DNA of 23,132 nt from Avichristensenella sp031550095 (GCA_031550095.1 JAVBOX010000173.1:1-23132); one strand, 5' to 3'. Shown: positions 7,309 through 15,310, numbered from the stretch's first letter. Notes: generated from the sequence alone by a model not told the origin. Program-made: numbers and translations.

Positions 7309-7337
7309 TTGACATGCTCATGGGATGTCTGTATAAT
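7309..7337 (+). promoter_or_regulatory. Perfect-consensus sigma-A promoter of the Liv transporter operon
   Basis: TTGACA (7309-7314) and TATAAT (7332-7337) are separated by exactly 17 bp, an unbroken consensus promoter. Transcription would begin near 7344. Such a strong promoter would be expected to need repression, which fits operator copy 2 at 7358-7373. Confidence 0.85.
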
Positions 7338-7357
7338 TAAAAACACATAAGCTGGAA

Positions 7358-7373
7358 ATGACGCAAGCGTCAT
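7358..7373. promoter_or_regulatory. Palindromic operator copy 2 (ATGAC-N6-GTCAT)
   Basis: The extended sequence AATGACGCAAGCGTCATT (7357-7374) has perfect 8-bp arms around a 2-bp centre. It lies about +15 to +30 of the consensus promoter and before the permease start. Its first three bases happen to be an in-frame ATG, but the site is better explained as an operator in the 5' leader. Confidence 0.75.
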
Positions 7374-7411
7374 TGTTCGCAAATGATTCCCGTGAAAGGC
7401 AGCGTGGGAAA

Positions 7412-8284
7412 ATGGCCGCTTTTTTTCAGAACATCGTCGGCGGGATTGAGACGGGCAGCCTGTACGCCTTGGCGGCCATGGGCCTCGTGCTCATCTACCA
7501 GACATCCAAGATCAACAATTTTTCTCAGGGAACCCTTGGCATGTTCAATGCCTTTTTCTGCACGAGCCTTATCCAGGCGGGCATTTCCATGTATATTGCC
7601 ATCGTGCTCGCGCTCTGCTTTGCCATGGTGCTGGGCGCCCTCATTGACACATTGCTTATGAGCCGGGTTAAGACACTCTCTCCCCTGGGCAGGCAAATGA
7701 TCACCTTGGGCCTTATTATGGTGTTCCTTGGGCTGGCGCCCATGGTCTTTGGCGCCAATGAAATGCCTTTCAGCAAGCTTATTTCCGCCCCGGCTTTGGA
7801 CATTTTAGGCGTCAAGGTGCTTCCCAACTCCTTGCTGATCATCTTCGTCACCCTGGTAATCATGTTGGGCCTTTTCTTCTTCCTGGAGCGGAGCAACTGG
7901 GGATTGGCGGTTCGCGTAACTGCGGCGAACCCCACCATCGCCAAGCTTATGGGCGTTCCCACGCGGATCATCACCATGGGCGCCTGGGCAGTGGCCACCG
8001 CCCTGGGCTGTCTTTCCGCCATCATGGTGGCGCCACTGACCAATGTGAAGGTGCTCATGATGGAAAGCATCCACTTGAATTCTTTCATCGCCTCCGTGCT
8101 GGGCGGCTTCCAGACGTTCTACGGTCCTTTGGTGGGCGCCTTCATCATCGGCGTCGCCAACAACTTGATTTCCTATTATATATCGTCCAAGTGGGCCCTC
8201 GCCATCCTGTATGGGCTTATCCTCCTGTTCATCGTCATCCGGCCCAATGGTCTGTTTGGCAAGCAGATCATTAACAAGGTATGA
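7412..8284 (+). CDS. livH: Branched-chain amino acid-type ABC transporter permease (LivH)
   Basis: A 290-residue inner-membrane permease of the HAAT family (LivH), with about eight hydrophobic segments. The opening QNIVGGIETGSLYALAAMGL and the C-terminal FIASVLGGFQTFYGPLVGAFIIGV and VIRPNGLFGK blocks are typical of the family. The frame is open from an ATG at 7358, but that codon sits inside a perfect palindrome and the 18 residues it adds are charged and unlike the family. I prefer the ATG at 7412, where the hydrophobic N-terminus begins; its upstream AAAGG is only moderate. It is the first gene of a five-gene importer operon. The HAAT family carries leucine/isoleucine/valine but also urea, amides and aromatic or other carboxylic acids. 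The neighbouring enzyme cassette makes a non-amino-acid substrate worth considering. Confidence 0.92.
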   Translation: MAAFFQNIVGGIETGSLYALAAMGLVLIYQTSKINNFSQGTLGMFNAFFCTSLIQAGISMYIAIVLALCFAMVLGALIDTLLMSRVKTLSPLGRQMITLGLIMVFLGLAPMVFGANEMPFSKLISAPALDILGVKVLPNSLLIIFVTLVIMLGLFFFLERSNWGLAVRVTAANPTIAKLMGVPTRIITMGAWAVATALGCLSAIMVAPLTNVKVLMMESIHLNSFIASVLGGFQTFYGPLVGAFIIGVANNLISYYISSKWALAILYGLILLFIVIRPNGLFGKQIINKV

Positions 8285-8293
8285 GGTGTGGGA

Positions 8294-9280
8294 ATGAAGC
8301 TACTGAGGAATAAGTATTTCCAATACGCCCTTGTTGGTCTGGCGTTTGCCCTGCCGGTGATTTTGCCCGGTGTTTCAACTTCTTTTGTGACCATCGCGGG
8401 CAGCATGGTATGTCTGGCCATCGCGGCGACGGGGTACAATGTCCTCCTGGGCTACTCGGGCCAGATTTCCCTGGGACACGCGGCGTTTATGGGCCTTTCC
8501 GCGTATTTGTCCGCCTATCTCACCCAGCAGGCGGGCTGGGCGTTTATTCCATCCTTCGCGGTCTCCATCATCGCCCCTTTCCTGGTGGGGCTGGTGCTTG
8601 GTGGCATCGCGGTGCGGCTGCAAGGCTTTTATCTGGCCATCGCCACCCTGGGTTTCGGCGAAATCCTCCGTCAGATCTTCATCGAAATGGATTGGTTTAC
8701 CGGCGGATTTTCCGGTGCAAGCGCGAAATATCCCCTGATCCTTGGGCACCGGTTCACCAAGAATGAGACGTATCTGGCTATGGTCGTCGTCATGGTGCTG
8801 CTGATGATGCTGGTGTATCATCTGGTGAATTCCCATTCCGGTCGCGCACTCATCGCCATGAAGAGCAGCCAGCATGCGGCCAGGGCCATGGGCATCAACA
8901 TCTTCCGGTATAAGCTCATCGCCTTTGCCATCAGTTCCTTGTTCGCCGGAATCGCCGGTGTCTGCACGGTACACTTTATCCGGTTTTCCGACCCCACCAT
9001 GTGGATGACCCAGAAGTCCTTGCTCATCGTCGCCTATGTGGTCGTGGGCGGCACGGGCACCATAGGCGGGCCAATTCTGGGCACCGTGGTGCTGTATGCA
9101 CTGCCCGAGCTGTTGAAGTCCGTGCCGGTGATCGGCGAAATCTCGGGGCTGCCCGTGCTGCTTTCCGGTATATCCATGATCCTGATCTTGTTGTTCTACT
9201 CCAGGGGGTTGGTATATCTCCCTCAGAGCGTCCTTGGGGCGTTTCAGAAGCGCTTTGGCAAGCGCGAGCGGAGGGCATGA
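8294..9280 (+). CDS. livM: Branched-chain amino acid-type ABC transporter permease (LivM)
   Basis: A 328-residue polytopic permease, the LivM partner of LivH. Recognisable blocks are AATGYNVLLGYSGQISLGHAAFMGLSAY near the N-terminus, RLQGFYLAIATLGFGEILRQI in the middle, and the cytoplasmic SGRALIAMKSSQHAARAMGI loop that contacts the ATPase. The tail contains LLFYSRGLVYL. The ATG at 8294 has GAGGTG 5 nt upstream. A GTG at 8288 is also possible and would add two residues. It begins a few bases after the LivH stop and its own stop runs into the LivG start region, so the operon is tightly coupled. Known LivM proteins form the translocation pore with LivH. Confidence 0.92.
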   Translation: MKLLRNKYFQYALVGLAFALPVILPGVSTSFVTIAGSMVCLAIAATGYNVLLGYSGQISLGHAAFMGLSAYLSAYLTQQAGWAFIPSFAVSIIAPFLVGLVLGGIAVRLQGFYLAIATLGFGEILRQIFIEMDWFTGGFSGASAKYPLILGHRFTKNETYLAMVVVMVLLMMLVYHLVNSHSGRALIAMKSSQHAARAMGINIFRYKLIAFAISSLFAGIAGVCTVHFIRFSDPTMWMTQKSLLIVAYVVVGGTGTIGGPILGTVVLYALPELLKSVPVIGEISGLPVLLSGISMILILLFYSRGLVYLPQSVLGAFQKRFGKRERRA

Positions 9281-9282
9281 CA

Positions 9283-10074
9283 ATGATGGAAAACGTGCTT
9301 GAAATCAAGAACCTGTCTATCAGCTTCGGCGGCTTGAAGGCAGTGGACGACCTGAGCTTCTCCATCGGGCGGGGGCAAATCTATGGCCTCATCGGCCCCA
9401 ACGGCGCGGGAAAGACCACGGTGTTCAACTGCGTCACGCAGTTCTATAAGCCAAACGCGGGTTCCATCCTCTTCACCGACAAGGAGGGTAAGACCCATGA
9501 ACTGACCCGCATGCCGGTCCACAAGGTCATATGGCTTGGGCTGGCGCGTACCTTTCAGAACACCGAGATCATCCGGGATTTGACCGTTATCGACAATGTG
9601 CTCCTGGGCGCCCACTCTCAGTTTTCCGCCGGAGTTTTTTCGGACATGCTGCAGTTGCCTTGGGCTGTCAAACAGGAGAAGAACTTGCGCAAAAAGGCTT
9701 TGGGCGTGCTAGAGTTTATCGGACTGTCCCATCTTGCGTATCAGCTGGCCGCAGCCCAGCCTTACGGCGTTTTAAAGCTCATCGAGTTGGGTAGGACCCT
9801 GCTGTGCAACCCCAGCCTGATCATCCTGGATGAACCCGCCGCCGGCCTGAATGAGACCGAGACGGAGAACCTCATGGACACCATCCGCCGCATCAGCAGT
9901 GCGTATAACTGTTCCATCCTGCTGGTGGAGCATGACATGCGGCTGGTGATGGGCGTTTGTGATCGAATCTGCGCCATCTCCTTTGGCAAAAAGCTGGCCG
10001 AGGGCACGGTGAAGGAGATTCAGACGAATCCGATTGTCCAGGACGCGTACCTGGGAAGGGAGGGTGAAGCGTGA
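9283..10074 (+). CDS. livG: Branched-chain amino acid-type ABC transporter ATPase (LivG)
   Basis: A 263-residue ABC ATPase. It has Walker A GPNGAGKTT, the Q-loop ARTFQNTEI typical of LivG, Walker B LIILDEPAAGLN, and a switch histidine in LLVEHDM. The ABC signature is degenerate: the usual LPYGQQRRLEIAR of LivG proteins is QPYGVLKLIELGR here, losing the Gln and Arg positions. The frame is open far upstream (9001), but that part overlaps livM. GGAGGG at 9270-9275 gives 7 nt spacing to the ATG at 9283; ATGs at 9277 and 9286 are alternatives. The stop overlaps the LivF start by 4 nt. It energises import together with LivF. Confidence 0.92.
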   Translation: MMENVLEIKNLSISFGGLKAVDDLSFSIGRGQIYGLIGPNGAGKTTVFNCVTQFYKPNAGSILFTDKEGKTHELTRMPVHKVIWLGLARTFQNTEIIRDLTVIDNVLLGAHSQFSAGVFSDMLQLPWAVKQEKNLRKKALGVLEFIGLSHLAYQLAAAQPYGVLKLIELGRTLLCNPSLIILDEPAAGLNETETENLMDTIRRISSAYNCSILLVEHDMRLVMGVCDRICAISFGKKLAEGTVKEIQTNPIVQDAYLGREGEA

Positions 10075-10814
10075 CGGACAGGCTTCATGTCCAGGAAAAG
10101 GAAGTCGCCCTTCGGCTTGACAACCTCTCGGTATCCTATGGGCGGATTGAGGCGCTTAAGAATGTCTCCTTGCAGGTGAATAAAGGCGAGATTGTCGCCC
10201 TCCTTGGGGCAAACGGCGCTGGGAAGAGCACGGCATTGAAGGCCATTTCCGGTCTTGTGGAACCTTCCAGGGGGAAGATCACCGCCTTTGAGAAACCCCT
10301 TACAGGCCTTGCCGCGGAGAAAATTGTGCGCAGGGGCATCATTCAGGCGCCGGAGGGACGGCAGGTATTTTCCGAGCTGACGGTTGAAGAAAACCTCTTG
10401 ATCGGCGGCTTCACCGCCCCTTCCATAGGAGCGCGGCGGACCCGTCTGGATGAAGTGTTTTTTTATTTTCCACGGCTGAAGGAGCGCGTGAATCAAGTGG
10501 CGGGTACCCTTTCCGGCGGTGAGCAGCAGATGCTGGCCATCGGTCGGGCGCTGATGGCAAAGCCTCGGGTTCTCCTGCTGGATGAGCCATCACTGGGCTT
10601 GGCGCCTCTCATCGTATCCACAATTTGTGAGATCTTACGACCCCTGAACGACCGGGGCGACACCATTTTGCTGGTTGAGCAAAACGCCAAGCAGACGTTG
10701 AAAATCGCCCATTATGCCTATGTGATGGAGGTGGGCGCCATCACCATCCAAGGCGTGGCAAGGGATCTGCTTGAAGATCCCAGGGTCATCGAGGCGTATC
10801 TGGGCCGAAGTTAA
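10071..10814 (+). CDS. livF: Branched-chain amino acid-type ABC transporter ATPase (LivF)
   Basis: A 247-residue ABC ATPase with a canonical set: Walker A GANGAGKST, signature LSGGEQQMLAIGRAL, Walker B VLLLDEPSLGLAP, and the switch histidine replaced by Gln-Asn in LLVEQNAKQ, as is normal for LivF. The start is a GTG at 10071 in a GTGA overlap with the livG stop, with GGAGGG close upstream. It pairs with LivG. Because LivG has the weaker signature sequence, the composite ATP site formed by the canonical LivF signature may be the more active of the two; this is inference. Confidence 0.93.
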   Translation: MTDRLHVQEKEVALRLDNLSVSYGRIEALKNVSLQVNKGEIVALLGANGAGKSTALKAISGLVEPSRGKITAFEKPLTGLAAEKIVRRGIIQAPEGRQVFSELTVEENLLIGGFTAPSIGARRTRLDEVFFYFPRLKERVNQVAGTLSGGEQQMLAIGRALMAKPRVLLLDEPSLGLAPLIVSTICEILRPLNDRGDTILLVEQNAKQTLKIAHYAYVMEVGAITIQGVARDLLEDPRVIEAYLGRS

Positions 10815-10883
10815 CGCTTTGAAGCCGTTCCCAGTAGGGGGATTGCAATAGAACCAAATAACACGGGGGAGGTTTGAATTGTC

Positions 10884-12113
10884 ATGAAAAAGGGGTTGTC
10901 TTTTCTGTTGGTGATGGTCATCATGCTGGGCTTGCTAATCATGCCGCTTTCAGCGCTGGCCCATTCCCAGGGCGTCACCGATACAACGGTTACCGTTGCC
11001 AACAGCATAGCCGTTTCCGGCGCGTATGCCCCGGTTGGCATTCCGTTTAAGCTTGGCATCGAGGCTTATTTCAAGATGGTCAATGACGCTGGCGGCATCG
11101 GCGGCCGCAAGATCGAGTATATCCATCGGGACGATGAGTTTACCCCGGAAAAGGGCAAGGCGTCCTTTGAGCAGTTCCTGTATGACGACAAAGTGTTCGC
11201 CATCGTGGGGCACTTCGGAACGCCGGTGGTGGCCGCCACCCTGGACGACATGAAAGAGGCGGGCATTCCCACCATCTATTACGCCACGGGCATCGGTCAG
11301 CTCTACCAGGAAAAAGCGGAGGGCAACGACCGTTCCTCAATGCCCATTCAACCTATCTATACCACGGAAGGGGAAGTCATGATCGCCTACGCCAAGGGCC
11401 ATTTCGGCGCCCAGAAGATCGGCGTGGTTTATACCAACGACGACGCGGGCAAGTCCCTCTTGGCGGGCATCGAAAAGGCCGCCAAGGAGTCCGGCCTTGA
11501 ATTGGTGATCGAATCCATCCAGGCGGGCGCCACGGACGCTACGGCCCAGGTTGCCAAGGTGAAGGACTGCGACATGGTGCTGGGCGCCATGATTCAGGCT
11601 ACCCTGCCTGTCCTCATCAAGGAGATGGAAAAGCAAGACGTGATGAAGCCCGTTCTGACCACCTATGTCAATGTCTCCGCCACCATCACCACCGCCAACG
11701 CGGAGCATGTCCAAAAGCTCATGCATACGGAGGGCGCGGGCATCTATGGCCTGGGCTGGGTCAACATCGACACCACCACGGATGAATACATAAACTTTGA
11801 CAAGTTCATTCGCGAGGTGGGCGCCACGGACGCGGAAATCAACGCCTATGCCATGACGGGCTGGATTGCCGGCAGCGTGTTCTGCCAGGGCCTGGAGCGG
11901 GTCGATCCGGCGGATGTGACCTGGGAAGCGTATATCGACGCCGTGGAATCCGCGCCAATCAAGAACCCCTTCGGCGGCTTTGTGGATTTCGGCGGCGGCA
12001 AGCGCCAGGGCACCACTGAGATGAACCTGTCCAAAATGGACGATACCATGCCTTCCGGATGGACGCTGATTATCCCCATTACCAGCATCGCCGACATCCT
12101 TGCCGGGAAGTAA
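10884..12113 (+). CDS. HAAT-type periplasmic/extracytoplasmic substrate-binding protein (LivK-like)
   Basis: A 409-residue type I periplasmic-binding-fold protein that delivers ligand to LivHMGF. Residues 1-26 form a signal peptide with a Lys-Lys start, a long hydrophobic core, and probable cleavage after ALA (position 26). There is no lipobox cysteine, which is unusual for a binding protein of a monoderm Bacillota. The mature part has VANSIAVSGAYAPVGIPFKLGIEA, NDAGGIGGRKIEYI and VFAIVGHFGTPVVAA, which are landmarks of the Leu/Ile/Val-binding family. The ligand-contact segment reads HFGTP and YYATG rather than the serine/threonine-rich loops of classical LivJ, hinting at a different ligand. 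GGGGGAGG lies 11 nt upstream of the ATG. The 69-nt gap after livF shows no terminator or clear promoter, so it is probably the last gene of the operon. Confidence 0.9.
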   Translation: MKKGLSFLLVMVIMLGLLIMPLSALAHSQGVTDTTVTVANSIAVSGAYAPVGIPFKLGIEAYFKMVNDAGGIGGRKIEYIHRDDEFTPEKGKASFEQFLYDDKVFAIVGHFGTPVVAATLDDMKEAGIPTIYYATGIGQLYQEKAEGNDRSSMPIQPIYTTEGEVMIAYAKGHFGAQKIGVVYTNDDAGKSLLAGIEKAAKESGLELVIESIQAGATDATAQVAKVKDCDMVLGAMIQATLPVLIKEMEKQDVMKPVLTTYVNVSATITTANAEHVQKLMHTEGAGIYGLGWVNIDTTTDEYINFDKFIREVGATDAEINAYAMTGWIAGSVFCQGLERVDPADVTWEAYIDAVESAPIKNPFGGFVDFGGGKRQGTTEMNLSKMDDTMPSGWTLIIPITSIADILAGK

Positions 12114-12139
12114 GCACTCCACATTTTCCTCAACAGAAA

Positions 12140-12170
12140 AGAAGCCATCGGCGCCTTGCCGGTGGCTTCT
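12140..12170. terminator. Bidirectional rho-independent-like terminator
   Basis: A stem of AGAAGCCA plus CGGC, with one T-G wobble and a five-base loop, lies between the convergent binding-protein genes. Read on the minus strand it is followed by TTTTCTGTT, and on the plus strand by a weaker GTCTGCTT. It probably ends both the Liv operon and the peptide-transport operon. Confidence 0.6.
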
Positions 12171-12187
12171 GTCTGCTTGAGGGTCCT

Positions 12188-12223
12188 GTGGGGACGGCGC
12201 CAGGGGCAGCGCCCCTTGGCGTT
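12188..12223. repeat. Palindromic repeat related to the hairpin at 114-145
   Basis: The element begins GTGGGGA, contains a GGCGCCAGGGGC / GCCCCTTGG stem-loop with an AGC loop and one bulged base, and ends CCCCTTGGCGTTC. The same GTGGGGA start and CCCCTTGGCGTTC end flank the second hairpin at 114-145, while stem and loop bases differ. This is what a dispersed hairpin repeat family looks like. It lies between the terminator and the end of the DppA-like gene. Confidence 0.6.
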
Positions 12224-12230
12224 CTCCTCC

Positions 12231-13769
12231 TCACTCGATTGATGTTTTTTCGTATCTCCCCTGGGCCACTTCACCAACGGCCATGAAAGGCGTGTTCTTG
12301 ATATTTCCCCAGCTGAGCTCATTGGCCGTGCCCGCGGTCAGGGAGATGATGGGCAGATCGTTGGCCAAGATTTCCTGGGCTTTCTTGTACAGTGCGCTGC
12401 GGGACTCCCTGTCCATCACCTTTAGGGCGTCGGCGAAGCAGGCGTCCAGATCCGGGTTGTTGTAACTCATGAACTGGATTTGGCCGGTGGAGGTGACGCG
12501 GGCGCCGAAGTTAGAGGGATCCGGGCCCTGGTTGCCGCTGAGGACCACGATGTCAAAGTTGTGATCCACCAGGCACATGGTGGCCCAAGCGCCGATGTCG
12601 TAGGTGTTCAGGGTGGTGTTGACGCCGATTTCCTTCAGGTTATCCTGGAGGACCGTGGCGATGGCGATAAATTCCGGACTGTTCATGGTGGGCATATTCA
12701 GGGTGAAGAAATAACCGTCCGCACCGCGGGTATAGCCCGCGGACTCCAGCAGAGCGATAGCCGCCTCCACATCCCGCTTCGGCGCTTGCGCCTGATCGTT
12801 ATAAGCCCAAGCCATAACGGGGGTCATGAAGCCATATTCCGGCGTGCCCTGGCCCATTTGGGCCTTGCGGACGATCTCGTCCCGATCGACGCCCAGGGCA
12901 ATGGCCTGACGGACTTCCTGCTTTGCCGTGTGCTCGCTGGCAAAGTTCATGGCGATATACGCGACGCTGGGGAAGGGGATCTCCAGGAACTGAAGATCGG
13001 GATTGGCCTTGTAGGAAGGGATGTCGCCAGGCTGCATGTGATAGTCGCCCAGGATGTCAACTTCATGGTTCATGAACGCCTGGGCGGCGGTGGTGGAGTC
13101 GGGAATGACGGAGAAGATCAGCTTATCCACGTTGGGTGCGCCGCGGAAGTAGTCCATATTCGCTTCCAGGGTTACGCTGACGCCCGGCTGGTTTTCGGCG
13201 AACTTGAACGCGCCGGTGCCGACGGGCTTCATGTTGGCCGGATTTTGAGTCCAATCCGTGCCCTCATAGATGTGCTTAGGCAGGATGGACGCGCCGTAAT
13301 AGGCCAGATTATAGGGCAGGGACGCATTGGGCGTTTCGGTGCGAAGGATGACCGTGTTGTCGTCGGGCATCTCAATGGCTGTAATGCAGGTGAAGGAGGC
13401 GCCGGAGAAGCCTCCGTTCTTGATGGTCTCCAGGGTGAAAGCCACGTCCGCGCTGGTGAATGGCTCGCCGTCGTGCCATTTCACGCCCTCATGAAGGTTC
13501 AGCGTGAGAGCCAGTCCATCTTCGGAAAACTCCCAGCTGTCGGCAAGATCCGGCAACAGGTTCATCTCAACGTCAAAGGCAATTAGATTATTGAAAATGT
13601 TCATGCAGATCAACAGGGCGGCATCGTCTGGCACCAGGTTCGGGTTGAAAGAGAGCGGATCGGAAATTTGCGATACCACAAGCGTGCCGCCTTTTCTGCC
13701 TTCGGCGACGGCTGTCAGCGACGCAATCATGAGCAGCATTGCCAGCAGCAGGGATAGGGTTTTCTTCAT
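12231..13769 (-). CDS. ABC transporter peptide-binding protein (SBP family 5, DppA/OppA-like)
   Basis: A 512-residue extracytoplasmic solute-binding protein of family 5. The signal peptide ends with AVA|E around residue 22 and again has no lipobox cysteine. The mature start GGTLVVSQISDPLSFNPN, then LLPDLADSWEFSEDGLALTLNLHEGVKWHDGEPFTSADVAFTLE, is the classic family signature. Later come VGTGAFKF, YIAMNFA...VRQAIALGVDRDEIV and the Tyr/Asn-rich C-lobe. GGAGGG is 7-8 nt upstream of the ATG. It is the last gene of the minus-strand peptide cluster, 46 nt after the carboxypeptidase. The family binds di- or oligopeptides, nickel or sugars. The adjacent peptidase favours peptides. Encoding the binding protein last is less common than first. 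Confidence 0.93.
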   Translation of the reverse strand: MKKTLSLLLAMLLMIASLTAVAEGRKGGTLVVSQISDPLSFNPNLVPDDAALLICMNIFNNLIAFDVEMNLLPDLADSWEFSEDGLALTLNLHEGVKWHDGEPFTSADVAFTLETIKNGGFSGASFTCITAIEMPDDNTVILRTETPNASLPYNLAYYGASILPKHIYEGTDWTQNPANMKPVGTGAFKFAENQPGVSVTLEANMDYFRGAPNVDKLIFSVIPDSTTAAQAFMNHEVDILGDYHMQPGDIPSYKANPDLQFLEIPFPSVAYIAMNFASEHTAKQEVRQAIALGVDRDEIVRKAQMGQGTPEYGFMTPVMAWAYNDQAQAPKRDVEAAIALLESAGYTRGADGYFFTLNMPTMNSPEFIAIATVLQDNLKEIGVNTTLNTYDIGAWATMCLVDHNFDIVVLSGNQGPDPSNFGARVTSTGQIQFMSYNNPDLDACFADALKVMDRESRSALYKKAQEILANDLPIISLTAGTANELSWGNIKNTPFMAVGEVAQGRYEKTSIE

Positions 13770-13815
13770 TATAGTTTCCCTCCAAAATGATTTTGTTGTA
13801 GACGGGCAATGCCCG

Positions 13816-15207
13816 CTATACCCATTGTTCCAACCGCCCGTCGGCGTAAAAAGCCGCCGCCAGGCCGCTTTCCGCCTGCAGGGCCACCAGCTTTTGCACA
13901 GGTATCACCGTGTAATCGATGGCCTGCTCAATGGCGCCAAATTTCTTTCGCAGGAAGGCGTCTACATCGTCCCGGGCGGCGGCCAGCTGAATGGCGTCCT
14001 GGCCGGTAGCCGTGAGGAACCGCTGTTCGATGGCGCCCAGCAGCATGCCAATCCCAAGCAAATGCATGGCGGGCAAGCCGTATTTGTTATCGAAGTCCTG
14101 GGCTTTTGTGGCCGGGGCCTCAAAGGACGGATTGGACTGGGCAAACGCCCGCGTGGAGGCGACGCTGGCGGTTCCCATCTGCCGCCGCTCATCCAAGGCG
14201 ACGGTATAGTAGTCCTCCTCCGACAGCAAGTGGCGGATGGCCCCCAGCTGCTTTTCCAGGAACGCATAGATTTCTTCGATCTCATCGCACTGGGACAGGA
14301 GCGATGCTTTCCGGGAGCGGTCCGACGGGCTTTCATCCGCAATATCCGGGTGGAAATAATACGGAAGCTCCGCTACGATTCCAAAGCATGTACGGCCGTC
14401 CTCGTTGGCATACCCGATAGAGCTGTCGCCTTGCACCAGGAGGGTGGCTGGATCAACGCCTGGGAGCATTTGGGCGTAAAACTCATAGATGTCCCCCACG
14501 GAAGGGAAGCGGAACAGCGCGGAGGCAAGCGGCGCCATGCAGGGCATTTCCGGCTCCCCCAGGCTGAGGGGAATGGCCTGCATTTTCGCCGCGTTATGCA
14601 AGGCCCTGATCATGCTATCGTCCGCCTGGGTGATATACCAGAATACACCGCCAAACCCGCCGTTGTGGAGGGAGTAGAGGAGAGTTGGCTTCACCTGCCC
14701 TATGAGCGCCATCAGCGCCTGGGTCTCTGGGAGAGGCGTATGCCAGTGCATGGTCTTGTAATCGAAGGGGAATGTCCATTCTACCTGCATCCGGCTCGCG
14801 GGCCTGTAGTAGGATTTGGCGTAGTTGTACAGGGTGTAGGGGCCTTTAAACCAACCCTCGTTCCGCTTAACCCCGTCCGGATCCACGGCCTTGATCATGT
14901 GCCAGGTGTACCCAGTCTTGGCAAGAATGTCCGGGTTTTCACAGAAGAAGCGGCTGAGGAACTCAATGGTCATGATGCCGATGGGCTCATTGGGGTGAGG
15001 ACAGCCCAGCATGAGCGCGTGCTTTGGGCCATCGCCCATGGTCAGGCACTGGATAGGCCTGCCCTCCGAGCTATGGCCGATGGTCCGAACCCGCAGGCGG
15101 GTTGGAAATGCCTGTAAAAGCTTGCGGGTGCTCTCCTCCTGTTCCTCCAGGGTAAAAAAATGGTCATAGGCGGGGACGGATGACAGAAACACATCGCGGA
15201 TGGACAT
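13816..15207 (-). CDS. M14-family zinc carboxypeptidase-like protein
   Basis: A 463-residue protein with the M14 zinc site readable in order: HPNE with His71 and Glu74, the third ligand His181 in YSLHNGG, and a probable general base Glu280 in GIVAELPYY. Around them are GHSSEGRPI and a substrate-loop-like NEGWFKGP. There is no signal peptide, so the enzyme should be cytoplasmic and could trim imported peptides or remove an amide/acyl group from them. The C-terminal third (residues about 300-463) is mostly helical and unfamiliar to me. AGGAGGTG 6 nt before the ATG fixes the start. It sits between DppF and the DppA-like protein on the same strand, a strong contextual link to peptide uptake. M14 enzymes also include deacylases and peptidoglycan-peptide carboxypeptidases, so specificity is open. 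Confidence 0.87.
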   Translation of the reverse strand: MSIRDVFLSSVPAYDHFFTLEEQEESTRKLLQAFPTRLRVRTIGHSSEGRPIQCLTMGDGPKHALMLGCPHPNEPIGIMTIEFLSRFFCENPDILAKTGYTWHMIKAVDPDGVKRNEGWFKGPYTLYNYAKSYYRPASRMQVEWTFPFDYKTMHWHTPLPETQALMALIGQVKPTLLYSLHNGGFGGVFWYITQADDSMIRALHNAAKMQAIPLSLGEPEMPCMAPLASALFRFPSVGDIYEFYAQMLPGVDPATLLVQGDSSIGYANEDGRTCFGIVAELPYYFHPDIADESPSDRSRKASLLSQCDEIEEIYAFLEKQLGAIRHLLSEEDYYTVALDERRQMGTASVASTRAFAQSNPSFEAPATKAQDFDNKYGLPAMHLLGIGMLLGAIEQRFLTATGQDAIQLAAARDDVDAFLRKKFGAIEQAIDYTVIPVQKLVALQAESGLAAAFYADGRLEQWV

Positions 15208-15310
15208 TCGAACACCTCCTGATGTTTTTTCGGGCTTATGGCGCTGTTGAAAAACTGACGGCGCCTAAAGCGGAATGGGGGAGGCAAGGGTTGATCGCGG
15301 TTCTGGAAGC

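Noticed and set aside
7358..7411. Upstream ATG as start of the LivH permease
   Set aside because: The codon lies inside a perfect palindrome just after the promoter, and the added 18 residues are charged and unlike LivH N-termini. The hydrophobic family start is at 7412.
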